Shown here: piece after piece, positions 26,068 to 34,913 of the stretch
How positions within the stretch are numbered: the first letter of the stretch is position 1
Layout of the letters: each line of letters begins with the position of its first letter
Assembly (NCBI GenBank): GCA_027483535.1
Contig: JAIXUN010000003.1
Coordinates: forward strand, 496,001-560,000
DNA from: a bacterium
Lineage (GTDB): Bacteria; Armatimonadota; Fimbriimonadia; Fimbriimonadales; Fimbriimonadaceae
DNA length: 64,000 nucleotides
Direction: 5' to 3'
Made by a program: the position numbers and the translations under genes
The notes under the pieces: generated by a model
What the model was told of the DNA's origin: nothing
What the model saw: the letters and a program-made list of their open reading frames with translations, nothing else
Database searches by the model: none

Positions 26068-26889
26068 ATGGTTCGATTAAAGACTCTGGTCTCGCTTGCG
26101 GGCGTGCTCGTTATGACGAGTGCGTATGCGCAAGTCAATCATTTCTTTTGGACGGACAAGCCCAAGTATCAGTCGTTTAACACAACGACTTTGAATCCGG
26201 CTACGTTCAACAACGACGCGGGGCGAGTGCGCCAACTCAGCTCCGACTGGAACGGAAACTCTAACGAGTTCAGCTTCTGGTCCAACTTCACCAATGCTTC
26301 CAACGGGAAGCGACCGAACGGTTTCTGGCTCGCGGTTAGCGACGGCCCGAACCCCAAGGGTGATGCAGGCGAACTCGCCATCTTTTACCTGGATGCCAAG
26401 AACCCCAGCGACCTCAAGTTGACGGTCTACGGATACAACGGCGCCAACGGTAACACGTCGTTCTTCGACGGCAACGGGAACAAGAGCGGAAATCAAACTC
26501 CGGACAAGATCCTCACGTCGGTCAAGAACAACTCGTTCATCAAGGACCTTCGCGCGACGGTCGAGCCAGAGGATGGTTCGCTCTCCCTTGGATTCAAGAT
26601 CGACGCAACGGCGATCCAAAACTACAAGCCGATCAACACGGGCGCTTCCGCATGGAAGGGTGTCGACTTCAATCAGAAGCTTGGCATTTGGTTCCACCCG
26701 GTTCAAGATCTCGATACTTCTTACGACAGCAAGGGCTGGCTCACGAAGTTCGATTTCAAGAAGCAAGGTTGGGTTGATACCGAGAACATGCACACCAAGC
26801 CTGGCCCCACGCCGGTTCCGGAGCCCGCAACCCTTGCGGTCATCGGACTTGGTGCCGCCGGTCTGCTTCGACGACGTAAGAAGAGCTGA
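26068..26889 (+). CDS. PEP-CTERM sorting domain protein
   Basis: Secreted protein of 273 residues. Signal peptide (about residues 1-22, ending SAYAQ), a body rich in Asn, Asp, Lys and aromatic residues, probably beta-structured, and the sorting tail VPEPATLAVIGLGAAGLLRR plus RKKS. The start is ATG 26068, with AAGGA 9 nt upstream; the in-frame codon at 26017 is in the leader. Unlike the other PEP-CTERM genes here it has a sigma-54-type promoter. RpoN with the PrsK/PrsR pair controls PEP-CTERM genes in floc-forming bacteria, so a similar circuit is possible. No enzymatic motif seen. Confidence 0.87.
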   Translation: MVRLKTLVSLAGVLVMTSAYAQVNHFFWTDKPKYQSFNTTTLNPATFNNDAGRVRQLSSDWNGNSNEFSFWSNFTNASNGKRPNGFWLAVSDGPNPKGDAGELAIFYLDAKNPSDLKLTVYGYNGANGNTSFFDGNGNKSGNQTPDKILTSVKNNSFIKDLRATVEPEDGSLSLGFKIDATAIQNYKPINTGASAWKGVDFNQKLGIWFHPVQDLDTSYDSKGWLTKFDFKKQGWVDTENMHTKPGPTPVPEPATLAVIGLGAAGLLRRRKKS

Positions 26890-26912
26890 TTCCTCAGCCC
26901 TTCATAAAATCT

Positions 26913-26948
26913 GGGTCTCCTTCAGCTATCTGAAGGGGGCCCAATTTG
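26913..26948 (+). terminator. intrinsic terminator after the PEP-CTERM gene
   Basis: A 13-pair stem (26913-26925 with 26930-26942, including G-T pairs), loop CTAT, then AATTTG. Confidence 0.7.
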
Positions 26949-26967
26949 CCTTATAGCCCGATCTTGG

Positions 26968-26973
26968 TAATAT
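26968..26973 (+). promoter_or_regulatory. -10 hexamer, probable leaderless promoter of the envelope operon
   Basis: TAATAT, then 6 nt (TTCGGG), then the GTG start at 26980. Confidence 0.5.
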
Positions 26974-26979
26974 TTCGGG

Positions 26980-27657
26980 GTGACAGCCAGTGACTCGGAT
27001 AAACGAAGGGAGTTTGTTCCGGTGGTCACATGGGTCCTCATCGCGCTCAACTTGATTCTCTTCTTGTGGGACCGTCGATGGAATCCCTTTGGCTCCAACT
27101 TACTTTTTGCCGACCTCATGATGCGACCTGCGGACGTGGTCGCTGCGCTCAAGGGGGGTGAGAAATTCCCGTTCACCACGTTGCTGACCTCGATGTTCAT
27201 GCATGGGTCCCTCGGGCACATCTTCGGCAACTTGCTGTTCCTGTGGGTTTTTGGTCCTTTGGTGGAGCAAGTCATGGGTGGTTGGCGCTTCACGCTTTAC
27301 TACTTGGCATGGGGAGTCATGGCATCGCTCGCCCACATCTATGTCGATCCTTACGCAACGGTTCCTACTCTCGGAGCTTCGGGGGCCATCGGAGGCGTGC
27401 TCGGTTCTTACCTGTTGCTCTTCCCGACCCAAAAGATCGAAATCGTGATTCCGCTGCTCGCTTTTGCCGAGTTCGAGCTAAGTGCCTGGATTCTCTTGAC
27501 CGCGTGGTTTATGTGGCAAGTTTTTGTCCCTCAGGCGGGCGTCGCCAACTGGGCGCACGTCGGTGGATTTCTTGCCGGAATGGTCACGGTGCTGGTTATG
27601 GGCGGAGCAAAGAGGGTCCTTGCCAGGCTTCCTAAAGAAGAGTTAGAAAACCTATGA
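26980..27657 (+). CDS. rhomboid family intramembrane serine protease
   Basis: Six-helix inner-membrane protease of 225 residues, with the compact bacterial rhomboid size. Catalytic Ser134 in LGASGAIGG and His193 in WAHVGGFLAG are present, as are HGSLGHIFGN (H75, H80 and N84 of the oxyanion region). It cleaves substrate membrane helices, but the substrate is unknown. The GTG start has a -10 hexamer 6 nt before it. It is the first gene of a run of eight and overlaps the next by 4 bases (ATGA), so it may process one of the envelope proteins encoded downstream. Confidence 0.92.
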   Translation: MTASDSDKRREFVPVVTWVLIALNLILFLWDRRWNPFGSNLLFADLMMRPADVVAALKGGEKFPFTTLLTSMFMHGSLGHIFGNLLFLWVFGPLVEQVMGGWRFTLYYLAWGVMASLAHIYVDPYATVPTLGASGAIGGVLGSYLLLFPTQKIEIVIPLLAFAEFELSAWILLTAWFMWQVFVPQAGVANWAHVGGFLAGMVTVLVMGGAKRVLARLPKEELENL

Positions 27658-29591
27658 AGCCGTTTGATCTATCGTTCCTCAAAGGAGAGCGAGCATTTAT
27701 CGCGCTGCTATCCATCGGCGTGCTGTTGGTGGTCTTAGGTTCGTTCCTTGGGCTTCAGCCCAGGCTCAATCGCGAGGCGACGAACAAGATGGTCACCCTA
27801 TCGGTCGAGCTCGAGACCATTGAAGAGCTTGGGGCAACCCAGGGTCTGCTCTTGGAAGACTCCCTGAAAACGGTGAAGGGGTTCGGGATCAACGCGGTGG
27901 TGATTCCAGAGCAAACAATCGGCGATCTGGTTCAGGCCGGGAAGTGCGAGTTTGTGAGCGGGACCATCGATCCTAAACTCACCGCCGTCTCCATGAGCAC
28001 GCTCCGAGTCAACGACGTGAGCGTGATGCCCCGGGTCATTCGTGGGTTGAACATTCGTTTTCCCGCGTTCACCACCTCCCAAACGGCTCGAGGAAACACC
28101 ATCGCAATGCCCGCTGTCGATATCGACGCACTTCGAGGGACGCCGATCGGACTCGATCCTATCAAGTGCGCCTCGGCGATGAAAGAAGGATTCCAAATCA
28201 TTGCCCGATGCTCCAATATTCCCGGCTCAACGGTTGTTTCGGTCAAGGAAACGCTTGCCTGGGCGGGGGAGTTAGGAGCCACTATTCTTTTGCCTTCGGG
28301 TGAGCAAGTTCTTGGCAGAAGGCAAGCCATGGCCGGGCTCTTCGCGGGTTTGGAGAACTCCGGGATCCGGTATTCCTCGCCCGAGTTCACGAAAATCGGT
28401 GGAGATGCCGAGGTCCTTGCGACCATTCCCGATAAGGTGCTGCGGTTGCATGCCGCCCAAGCAGGCGAACTAGACAAGCTGAGCCCGGAAGCAGCGGTAG
28501 AGCGATATCGAAAAGCCGCCGCCGAGCGACAGCTTCGGGTGCTTCTGGTGCGACCCCTGTCGCTTGCGGCCGAGCAACCGCTCCAAGCATTCGGCGAGTT
28601 TGCCGGAGCGATCGCTACCGATCTGAAGAAGGATGGGCTCGAGGTCGGGGTGGCCCAACCGTTTGGATCGTCACCTTCCAGTCGATTGAGTCAGGGATTG
28701 ATTGCAGTTGGCTCGGCAGCCCTTTTCTTGTGCCTCGGTTTAACCCTGCTCGATGGGCTGCTCCTGATGGGGTTTGTTCTCGGAAGCACGGCGCTATCTT
28801 TGGGGTCCATTGTGAGCGGATCGCTCACCTCTATCTTCTGCCTTTACGTCGCAGTGACCATTCCCGTGTTGGGTTACTTGCTCATCGAGCGTTGGAAGCC
28901 GCATCCACTCTTAGGGCTGCTCCTTGTGTTTGGCACCGCTCTGTTAGCGGGATTGGCCATCTCTGGACTGCTCACCGACGTGGCGTACACCGTTCGAGCG
29001 AAAGCCTTCTTGGGAGTGAAGATTGCGGTGTTTCTTCCAGTGCCAATTATTGGGGCGCTCGTGTTCCGAAGAATCGGGAACGTCCGCTCTGCTCTCGGCT
29101 CGGCGATCACATGGGGATCCGCTTTCCTTGCGCTTGGCGTGTTGGCTGTGCTCGGCATCATGGTTGCCCGCTCCGGCAACGATGGTCCGGCTGGGGTGAG
29201 CGGTGGCGAAATGGCGTTCCGTGGATTGTTGGAGACGATCCTTCCGGTTCGACCCCGAACGAAGAGTTTCCTCATTGGATTCCCCGCGTTAACGGTCGGA
29301 CTGTTTTGGTACGCGAAAGCGAAATACGATGGGCAGCTTCTCGGTCGAGCCGCGGGATGGGTTGCGCTCCTGATCATGCTGGGCGGAATAGGGTCGACCG
29401 ACGTGGTGAACACCTTCTGCCACATTCACACGCCGTTCCAAGTGAACCTGCTTCGCGTTCTTTTGGGAACCGGATTTGGGGTGGCTATCGGCTCTCTGGG
29501 CTGGGTGGTACTCTCCAGCCGAGCCATCGATTTGCCTTCACGGCTAGGTCGTCTTCGACCCATCGCGGCTGGGGAAGGGGAGCCTAAATAA
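27654..29591 (+). CDS. DUF5693-like multi-spanning membrane protein
   Basis: A 645-residue membrane protein. One N-terminal helix (about 14-36) precedes an extracytoplasmic region of about 300 residues, then about nine or ten helices from about residue 345 to 630. It resembles the DUF5693 family, which in several phyla is encoded next to csaB as here. The extracytoplasmic part includes phrases such as RVNDVSVMPRVIRGLNIRFP and SIKETLAWAGELGA-like segments suggestive of a TIM-like enzymatic fold, but no catalytic motif is certain. The start overlaps the rhomboid stop. Its guilt-by-association role is assembly or export of a pyruvylated cell-wall polymer. Confidence 0.75.
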   Translation: MKPFDLSFLKGERAFIALLSIGVLLVVLGSFLGLQPRLNREATNKMVTLSVELETIEELGATQGLLLEDSLKTVKGFGINAVVIPEQTIGDLVQAGKCEFVSGTIDPKLTAVSMSTLRVNDVSVMPRVIRGLNIRFPAFTTSQTARGNTIAMPAVDIDALRGTPIGLDPIKCASAMKEGFQIIARCSNIPGSTVVSVKETLAWAGELGATILLPSGEQVLGRRQAMAGLFAGLENSGIRYSSPEFTKIGGDAEVLATIPDKVLRLHAAQAGELDKLSPEAAVERYRKAAAERQLRVLLVRPLSLAAEQPLQAFGEFAGAIATDLKKDGLEVGVAQPFGSSPSSRLSQGLIAVGSAALFLCLGLTLLDGLLLMGFVLGSTALSLGSIVSGSLTSIFCLYVAVTIPVLGYLLIERWKPHPLLGLLLVFGTALLAGLAISGLLTDVAYTVRAKAFLGVKIAVFLPVPIIGALVFRRIGNVRSALGSAITWGSAFLALGVLAVLGIMVARSGNDGPAGVSGGEMAFRGLLETILPVRPRTKSFLIGFPALTVGLFWYAKAKYDGQLLGRAAGWVALLIMLGGIGSTDVVNTFCHIHTPFQVNLLRVLLGTGFGVAIGSLGWVVLSSRAIDLPSRLGRLRPIAAGEGEPK

Positions 29592-29598
29592 CAGTCAT

Positions 29599-30678
29599 AT
29601 GCCGAAGATTCTGCTTGCGGGCTACTTAGGGTGCGGAAACCTCGGTGACGATGCGGTCATGCTCGGCGTCGTTGACAAGTTTGGGCCAGAAATCGAGTAC
29701 TCGGCTCTGTCCGGCTTTCCGGAAGAGACCTATCGGACGTACAACATCCCCGGTATCGCCCGAAAGGAAATGAAGTCGGTCGAGAAGGCGATTCAGGCCG
29801 CCGATGCGCTCGTCTTTCCCGGCGGATCGATTTTCCAAGATGCCACTTCCGTGATGAGCGTCATGTATTACGCTCAACTCATCAAGATTGCCAAGAAGAA
29901 CGGGAAGAAGGTGATTCTTCTCGGTCAGGGCGTGGGACCGCTCTCGACCTGGCTGGGCAAGCGAACCGCCGCTCAGGCGTTTAACTCCGCCGACTTAGTG
30001 GTTTGCCGAGATCCAAGCAGCGTTCAGGCGCTCCGAGAACTTGGGGTGAAAAGCAAAGTTCACCTGGGAGCGGATTCCGCATTCCTGCTTCCCCCTCCCG
30101 TGGTGGAGGAAGGAGGGACGTTCTCGGTGGGCAGCATGAAGTCCGTCGCGATTGCACCACGACCCCTGGATAAGAAGGGAGTCAACGAAGTTGCCCTGTT
30201 TGGCGAGTTCTGCCGATTGGTTTTTCAGGCTGGACAAGCCCCTACGCTCGTTGAGATGGATGCCGTCGAAGACGGCCCGATCATCGACGCGATCTCCAAG
30301 CAACAGGGAGGGAGGATCCCTCAATTGCGCAAATTGGGGTCGCCAATAACGGTTCAACAGCGGCTGGCAAGGATGGATTCGGTTGTCGCCATGCGACTTC
30401 ACGCCGGGATCTTGGCGACCACCGTCGGCGTCCCTCCGCTCATGATCAGCTACGATCCAAAGGTCGCCGCTTTTGCCAAGCAGCTCGATCTCGGTTCTGC
30501 CTTGCCCGTGGAAGGTTTGACTCCAGCCCGATTGTTCGATGCCTATCAAGCGCATCAAAAGCAATCGGATGCGCTGCGCGCCAAAGTGGAATCTCGTCGA
30601 AAAGCCTTCTTGGACCAAGCCATGACGGGACTGGAGCTTGCCCGCGAAACCTTGGGACTCGCGAAGCGTCAACCATAA
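29599..30678 (+). CDS. csaB: polysaccharide pyruvyl transferase CsaB
   Basis: Adds ketal-linked pyruvate to a cell-wall polysaccharide, the mark recognised by SLH domains of S-layer and envelope proteins. The 359-residue protein has the CsaB pattern: MPKILLAGYLGCGNLGDDAV, FPGGSIFQDATS, LLGQGVGPLSTWLGK, CRDPSSVQALRELG, and MRLHAGILATTVGVPPLMISYD near the C-terminus. It follows the DUF5693-like gene by 7 bases and precedes the barrel gene by 1. In diderms such as Thermus and Negativicutes, pyruvylated polymer plus SLH proteins tether the outer membrane, which fits the neighbouring outer-membrane genes. No SLH protein is in the window. Confidence 0.92.
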   Translation: MPKILLAGYLGCGNLGDDAVMLGVVDKFGPEIEYSALSGFPEETYRTYNIPGIARKEMKSVEKAIQAADALVFPGGSIFQDATSVMSVMYYAQLIKIAKKNGKKVILLGQGVGPLSTWLGKRTAAQAFNSADLVVCRDPSSVQALRELGVKSKVHLGADSAFLLPPPVVEEGGTFSVGSMKSVAIAPRPLDKKGVNEVALFGEFCRLVFQAGQAPTLVEMDAVEDGPIIDAISKQQGGRIPQLRKLGSPITVQQRLARMDSVVAMRLHAGILATTVGVPPLMISYDPKVAAFAKQLDLGSALPVEGLTPARLFDAYQAHQKQSDALRAKVESRRKAFLDQAMTGLELARETLGLAKRQP

Positions 30679-30679
30679 G

Positions 30680-33457
30680 ATGCGCGGGTCGCGCGTTTTT
30701 GTTCTGTCTATGGCCTTGGTGTTGGGGGTTGCGGTGCCGTCGCGCGCGAACGCTCAGCTTGTGTTCCGTTTCGATAAGAAGCTGTGGATCGAACTCGCCC
30801 GAAAGATGCGAACGGGCAAGGGCGGAACGGGAAAAGTCGCTCTCCCAAGTTCGGTTCAGAAAGAGACCGAAAAAAAGTCGAACACGATGGACCCGAACCA
30901 GAATCGGCTACCCTCCCCGAACGACCCTAGAAACCGCAAGAAGAAAGAGGGGCAGACTTGGCTCCAAGAGAACGTCACCGACCGCGTAAAGGTCACCGGA
31001 CAGCGAACACTCGGCTACCACTCGTTCAGCGTTCAGGGCGATCGCGAGGCGTTCAACGCGCTTACCAACTTCGGAACGGGTCTGCAGCAATTCACCGATA
31101 TCGGCAGCCTGCAGGTCACGGGTGCCCAGGTTTTGGGTGTTCTGAACTTCGATTTCCGTTTCAACGATAACCGGTTTCAGGACCCTCAGAACCAGCAGTA
31201 CACCCTTCGTTATCAGAACGCCGAATACGACCTGGCCTACGGAACGATTCAAGCGACCCTTCTGAACTCCAACCAACTCATCGGTTTCAGCCGATCGGTC
31301 GAGGGGTTTGTGGGAGGGTGGAAGGATGGCAATTTCTCGGCGAGGGTGCTCACGACGCAAGCTCGAGGTTCGGCCCGGACCGTCGTAATCGAAGGCAACA
31401 ACTCGGCCGGACCGTATTACCTGCAGGGTGGACGGGTCATCGACGGAACCTTGCGACTTCAGGTCGATGGTCAGGCGCTTTCTCTTGGCCGAGATTTCAT
31501 TCTCGACGCTGAACTCGGCACGATCACGTTTTTGGATCGAGTCATCGCGCCGACCAGTTCGATAACGGTCACTTACGAGTCGTTCGGGTTCGGACAAAAC
31601 TCCGGTCGAATTGAAGGCGCCAGCTTAGGCTACGACTTTGGATCGGCGGGGCGACTCGGTTTCACCACCATCCGCCAGGTGACAGGTGCAACGGGCGGAG
31701 CGCTTGAACGACTGGAGCAGTTCCAAGGTTTTGGCAGCCCATCCACCCCGTATTTCCTTCAATTTGAACCTATCGCCGGGTCGGTGGAGATTCGAGTCGA
31801 TGGCATCATCCAGGTGCAAGGAATCGCCGGGACAAATGTTGGGGACTATTTCTTCGACCCGCAAAACCCGCTCATCTTCTACTTCCGGCGGTTCATCCCA
31901 AGCTCTTCGACGGTCATCGTCCGGTATCGCCCCAGGCTGACCCAAACGGTTGATGGCGATCGAGAGGTCACGGGTTGGGACTATCGCATTCCGCTCGGCG
32001 TTTCCAAGTCGACCGATGGTTCCGCCACGACAAACCGGGGCTACATCCAGTACAACTCGGCTCAGGGAAAGCTGAAATCGGCGACTCCTCTTTCCGGCAC
32101 CGCCCGATCGGTGGATAGCCGTTACGAACTAGGGAACTACACCATCAAAGCGGGATGGCGAGAGATTCCGAACGATTTCGTGAGCGTTGAATCCACGGGC
32201 TTTGCCAGAAACGAGCGGTCGGTCCAATCGGGTGTCGAGTACCGCGCGGGTCGGTATCAGGGTGAATTCGCCTACAGCAACGCTGTCATCGATACCTCGA
32301 ATCCGCTCGACCCATCGCAGACTTTCACCTCGACCCGGGCGGTGAACATGAGCGGAACGATGAACTTCCGCAATATCAACGGAGGTCTATGGTCGGCCAC
32401 GCACAGCCGAATGAGGTTGCGCAACTCCGAATCCACCCGCTTGGACACGAGCACCGTTTCCTATGCCAAGTCGTACGGTCGATTGAACCAAAGCTACGGG
32501 GTGGAGACCCAGATTGGGCGCGGAAGAGTCGGTGACCAAACCGCAACGAAGATTGCCAACATCAACGTGGATACGATTCGCGCGAGCTACACCTACGACG
32601 CAGGTCAGGGACTTTCCGCGAGTTTGCGCGCCAGTCAGAGCAATGTCAAAGTCGATACGGACGAGGGGCAAGGCTTCGACACCTTCTTCTCCGTAGGGTA
32701 TCGAGGGGATTCGCCCTGGGCAGTAACGGCCAGTTACATCGTGAGCGATAGTGGAGCCGTTGCCTCCTTAGGCGGATTCCTCAACTCGGCGGGACTTGGT
32801 TTCGGCGGGAACGGTTTTTCGGGCGGCTCCGGGCAGGGAACGCTCAGCGTGGGCTCCACGGCGCTGCGTCGCGTGGGATTGGATGTTGAGCGAAGAATCA
32901 ACTCCAAATGGAACGTTCAGGTGGGAGCAAGTCAGCAAACGGCGACGGGTCTCTCGACCAGCAACACCGAGCTCGAGAACTTTCGACTCTCGTCGGACTA
33001 CTCGTTCGATGACAGTCACCGCTTCTTTCTGAGCCTAGACCGATCGTTTGTCACGTTCGTTTCCGGCATCGTGCAAAAGACTTCGGCGACCACGCTCACG
33101 GGATTCTTTGAAGGAAGACCGGAGGGCCCCTGGAGCTATCGAGTGGGCTATAGCAGCCTCATTTCTGAAGGCGGAACCTTCTCGCAGGACAGCCTGGGGT
33201 TGGATTTTGATATCGGCTACCGCATCGATGCCAAGCAACGATTGAACCTCTCCCGGATCAGCAACCAGGTGCGGGGCTACTATCCGCAGGATGACTCCGC
33301 TCTTTCTTTTGGTTACTCGTATTCGATCTACAAGAACTTGGCGCTCACCGGACGATACAACATCCGCGACTTGAAGAACCTCGACCCCACCCAAAGCGCG
33401 GGGGCTTTTCGGGCGAATACGTTCGATTTGGAGTTGACCTTCGACTTCGGCAAATAG
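30680..33457 (+). CDS. large predicted outer-membrane beta-barrel protein
   Basis: A 925-residue exported protein; signal peptide about residues 1-25 (ending SRANA). A basic/Pro-rich linker to about 80 is followed by alternating, aromatic beta strands to the end, which reads DLELTFDFGK. Two modules of the form VDGQxLxxGxDFxxDxxxGTITFLDRVI (about 255-305) and VDGIIQVQGIAGTNVGDYFF (about 370-420) resemble the strand-loop modules seen in SprA-type outer-membrane proteins. That resemblance is from memory and needs testing. The start is the ATG 1 base after the csaB stop. It may anchor, secrete or assemble surface polymers or proteins. No domain can be named with certainty. Confidence 0.7.
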   Translation: MRGSRVFVLSMALVLGVAVPSRANAQLVFRFDKKLWIELARKMRTGKGGTGKVALPSSVQKETEKKSNTMDPNQNRLPSPNDPRNRKKKEGQTWLQENVTDRVKVTGQRTLGYHSFSVQGDREAFNALTNFGTGLQQFTDIGSLQVTGAQVLGVLNFDFRFNDNRFQDPQNQQYTLRYQNAEYDLAYGTIQATLLNSNQLIGFSRSVEGFVGGWKDGNFSARVLTTQARGSARTVVIEGNNSAGPYYLQGGRVIDGTLRLQVDGQALSLGRDFILDAELGTITFLDRVIAPTSSITVTYESFGFGQNSGRIEGASLGYDFGSAGRLGFTTIRQVTGATGGALERLEQFQGFGSPSTPYFLQFEPIAGSVEIRVDGIIQVQGIAGTNVGDYFFDPQNPLIFYFRRFIPSSSTVIVRYRPRLTQTVDGDREVTGWDYRIPLGVSKSTDGSATTNRGYIQYNSAQGKLKSATPLSGTARSVDSRYELGNYTIKAGWREIPNDFVSVESTGFARNERSVQSGVEYRAGRYQGEFAYSNAVIDTSNPLDPSQTFTSTRAVNMSGTMNFRNINGGLWSATHSRMRLRNSESTRLDTSTVSYAKSYGRLNQSYGVETQIGRGRVGDQTATKIANINVDTIRASYTYDAGQGLSASLRASQSNVKVDTDEGQGFDTFFSVGYRGDSPWAVTASYIVSDSGAVASLGGFLNSAGLGFGGNGFSGGSGQGTLSVGSTALRRVGLDVERRINSKWNVQVGASQQTATGLSTSNTELENFRLSSDYSFDDSHRFFLSLDRSFVTFVSGIVQKTSATTLTGFFEGRPEGPWSYRVGYSSLISEGGTFSQDSLGLDFDIGYRIDAKQRLNLSRISNQVRGYYPQDDSALSFGYSYSIYKNLALTGRYNIRDLKNLDPTQSAGAFRANTFDLELTFDFGK

Positions 33458-33496
33458 TTGCCGAAATTCCGGGGTGCCTTGATCGTTAGACTAGTA

Positions 33497-34840
33497 ATGC
33501 CGTCGCGCGGTTTTATTCGAGGCACTTCGTTTGCCTCCTTAGGTTTGTTGTTTGTGACGCTGTTCGGTTGTGGCGGCGGGGTCGATATGGGCCGAGGCAC
33601 CATTACGGGTCTCGTGTTCGACAACTCCGGCCAAATTGTGCGAGACGCCCTGGTTTATATCGATAACGGCCCCGAGGCGTACACGAACTCCACCGGATCG
33701 TTCACCCTGGCGAATGTTGGCGGCGGAACGCAGCGCGTTTATGTGCAAGCCATTCAGGACGGGGTGGTTCACGAGGGTGAATCCGATGCACTAGTGAACG
33801 ATGGTGAGATTTCTCGCACCGTGAACATCACCATTTCCCCGGTGATCAACGCGGGCACGCTCGCTGGAAACGTTCGAGACCGATTCGGATTTCAGATGAC
33901 GGGCGCGAGGGTTCAGATTCGGCAGCGAACCGGTGGCGCACCTTCGGCAATGACCGCCTTTACCAACGATTCCGGAAACTATCGAATTTCGGGGCTGAAG
34001 CCGGGGATCACCTACGACGTGGTCGCGACTTCGCGAGGCTACCGAGGTTCTTCGTTCTCGTTTCAACTCAACAACGGTCAAACGCTCAGCCAGAACCTTA
34101 CACTCAACGAGCCGATCGGTTCCAGCATGCCGATTCCATCTGGGGTGGCGGCTGTTTCTTGGTCGTCCATCTCCTCCACGCGCGATGCTCGATCCGGTCA
34201 AGCCCTGGAAACCATCAAGCGTCTTCTTGATCCCGACCGGGCAAAGCGAAAGATTCAGCGAAAGGTGAACAACAATGCGGAGGCCGGACGAGCCGCCAAT
34301 GGACAGGTGGAGGTTGAAGTTTATTGGAATCGCATCACCAACTTGGATATGCGGGGCTTTGGAATTTATCGAAACGACAACTCCGGCGAGTGGTTCGACC
34401 GGGACTTCCTCGTCGATCCCACCTCAGAGCTGTTCGTCGATTCCGGAAACTCTCTTGAGCCGGGGAACGACTACGCCTACTCCATCACGTCCATCGCCAC
34501 GACCTACGATGGCTTCCGAGGCGAATCTGACTTCAGCGATGTCGCCGCAGTTCGTCCCATTGGATACCTGGAGCTTCTCGATCCTTCTGGACCCGGAGTG
34601 CGGATCAACTGGAGGGCGGCAACCGGAGCCTCGCGGTACGCGGTGTATTTGTTCGACCGTTACCCTTCTGTGAATGTGTCGGATATCTTTAACAACTATG
34701 ACTCCCCGGTGACGTCGACTTCGTTCACGTTGCCGTCCGGCCTGATTGCGGGTCGCACATATTACTATTTGGTCTTGGCCGAAAACTCCGATGGCTCGTC
34801 TAAGAGTGTGAGTGTGGTCGGATCGTTCGTGGCCCCGTAA
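33497..34840 (+). CDS. lipoprotein with carboxypeptidase-regulatory-like and Fn3-like regions
   Basis: A predicted lipoprotein of 447 residues. The signal ends in the lipobox TLFGC followed by Gly residues. Residues about 35-110 and 125-205 look like two CarboxypepD_reg (prealbumin-like) domains: GLVFDNSGQIVRDALVYID, and GNVRDRFGFQMTGARVQI. After a basic linker (about 230-280), two Fn3-like modules follow, each with the phrase YAYSITSIA or YYYLVLAENSDG. The ATG at 33497 begins the signal; TAGACT lies 4 nt before it, so an extra internal promoter is possible. Outer-membrane or inner-membrane retention is unknown. Probably scaffolds the neighbouring barrel and secreted protein. Confidence 0.75.
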   Translation: MPSRGFIRGTSFASLGLLFVTLFGCGGGVDMGRGTITGLVFDNSGQIVRDALVYIDNGPEAYTNSTGSFTLANVGGGTQRVYVQAIQDGVVHEGESDALVNDGEISRTVNITISPVINAGTLAGNVRDRFGFQMTGARVQIRQRTGGAPSAMTAFTNDSGNYRISGLKPGITYDVVATSRGYRGSSFSFQLNNGQTLSQNLTLNEPIGSSMPIPSGVAAVSWSSISSTRDARSGQALETIKRLLDPDRAKRKIQRKVNNNAEAGRAANGQVEVEVYWNRITNLDMRGFGIYRNDNSGEWFDRDFLVDPTSELFVDSGNSLEPGNDYAYSITSIATTYDGFRGESDFSDVAAVRPIGYLELLDPSGPGVRINWRAATGASRYAVYLFDRYPSVNVSDIFNNYDSPVTSTSFTLPSGLIAGRTYYYLVLAENSDGSSKSVSVVGSFVAP

Positions 34841-34913
34841 AGAGGTGTTGCTCCAAGGCCGGGTACAGGGTTTGGAGCGGCTCCGTTTAAGTACCATTCA
34901 GTTGAGTTCGTTT

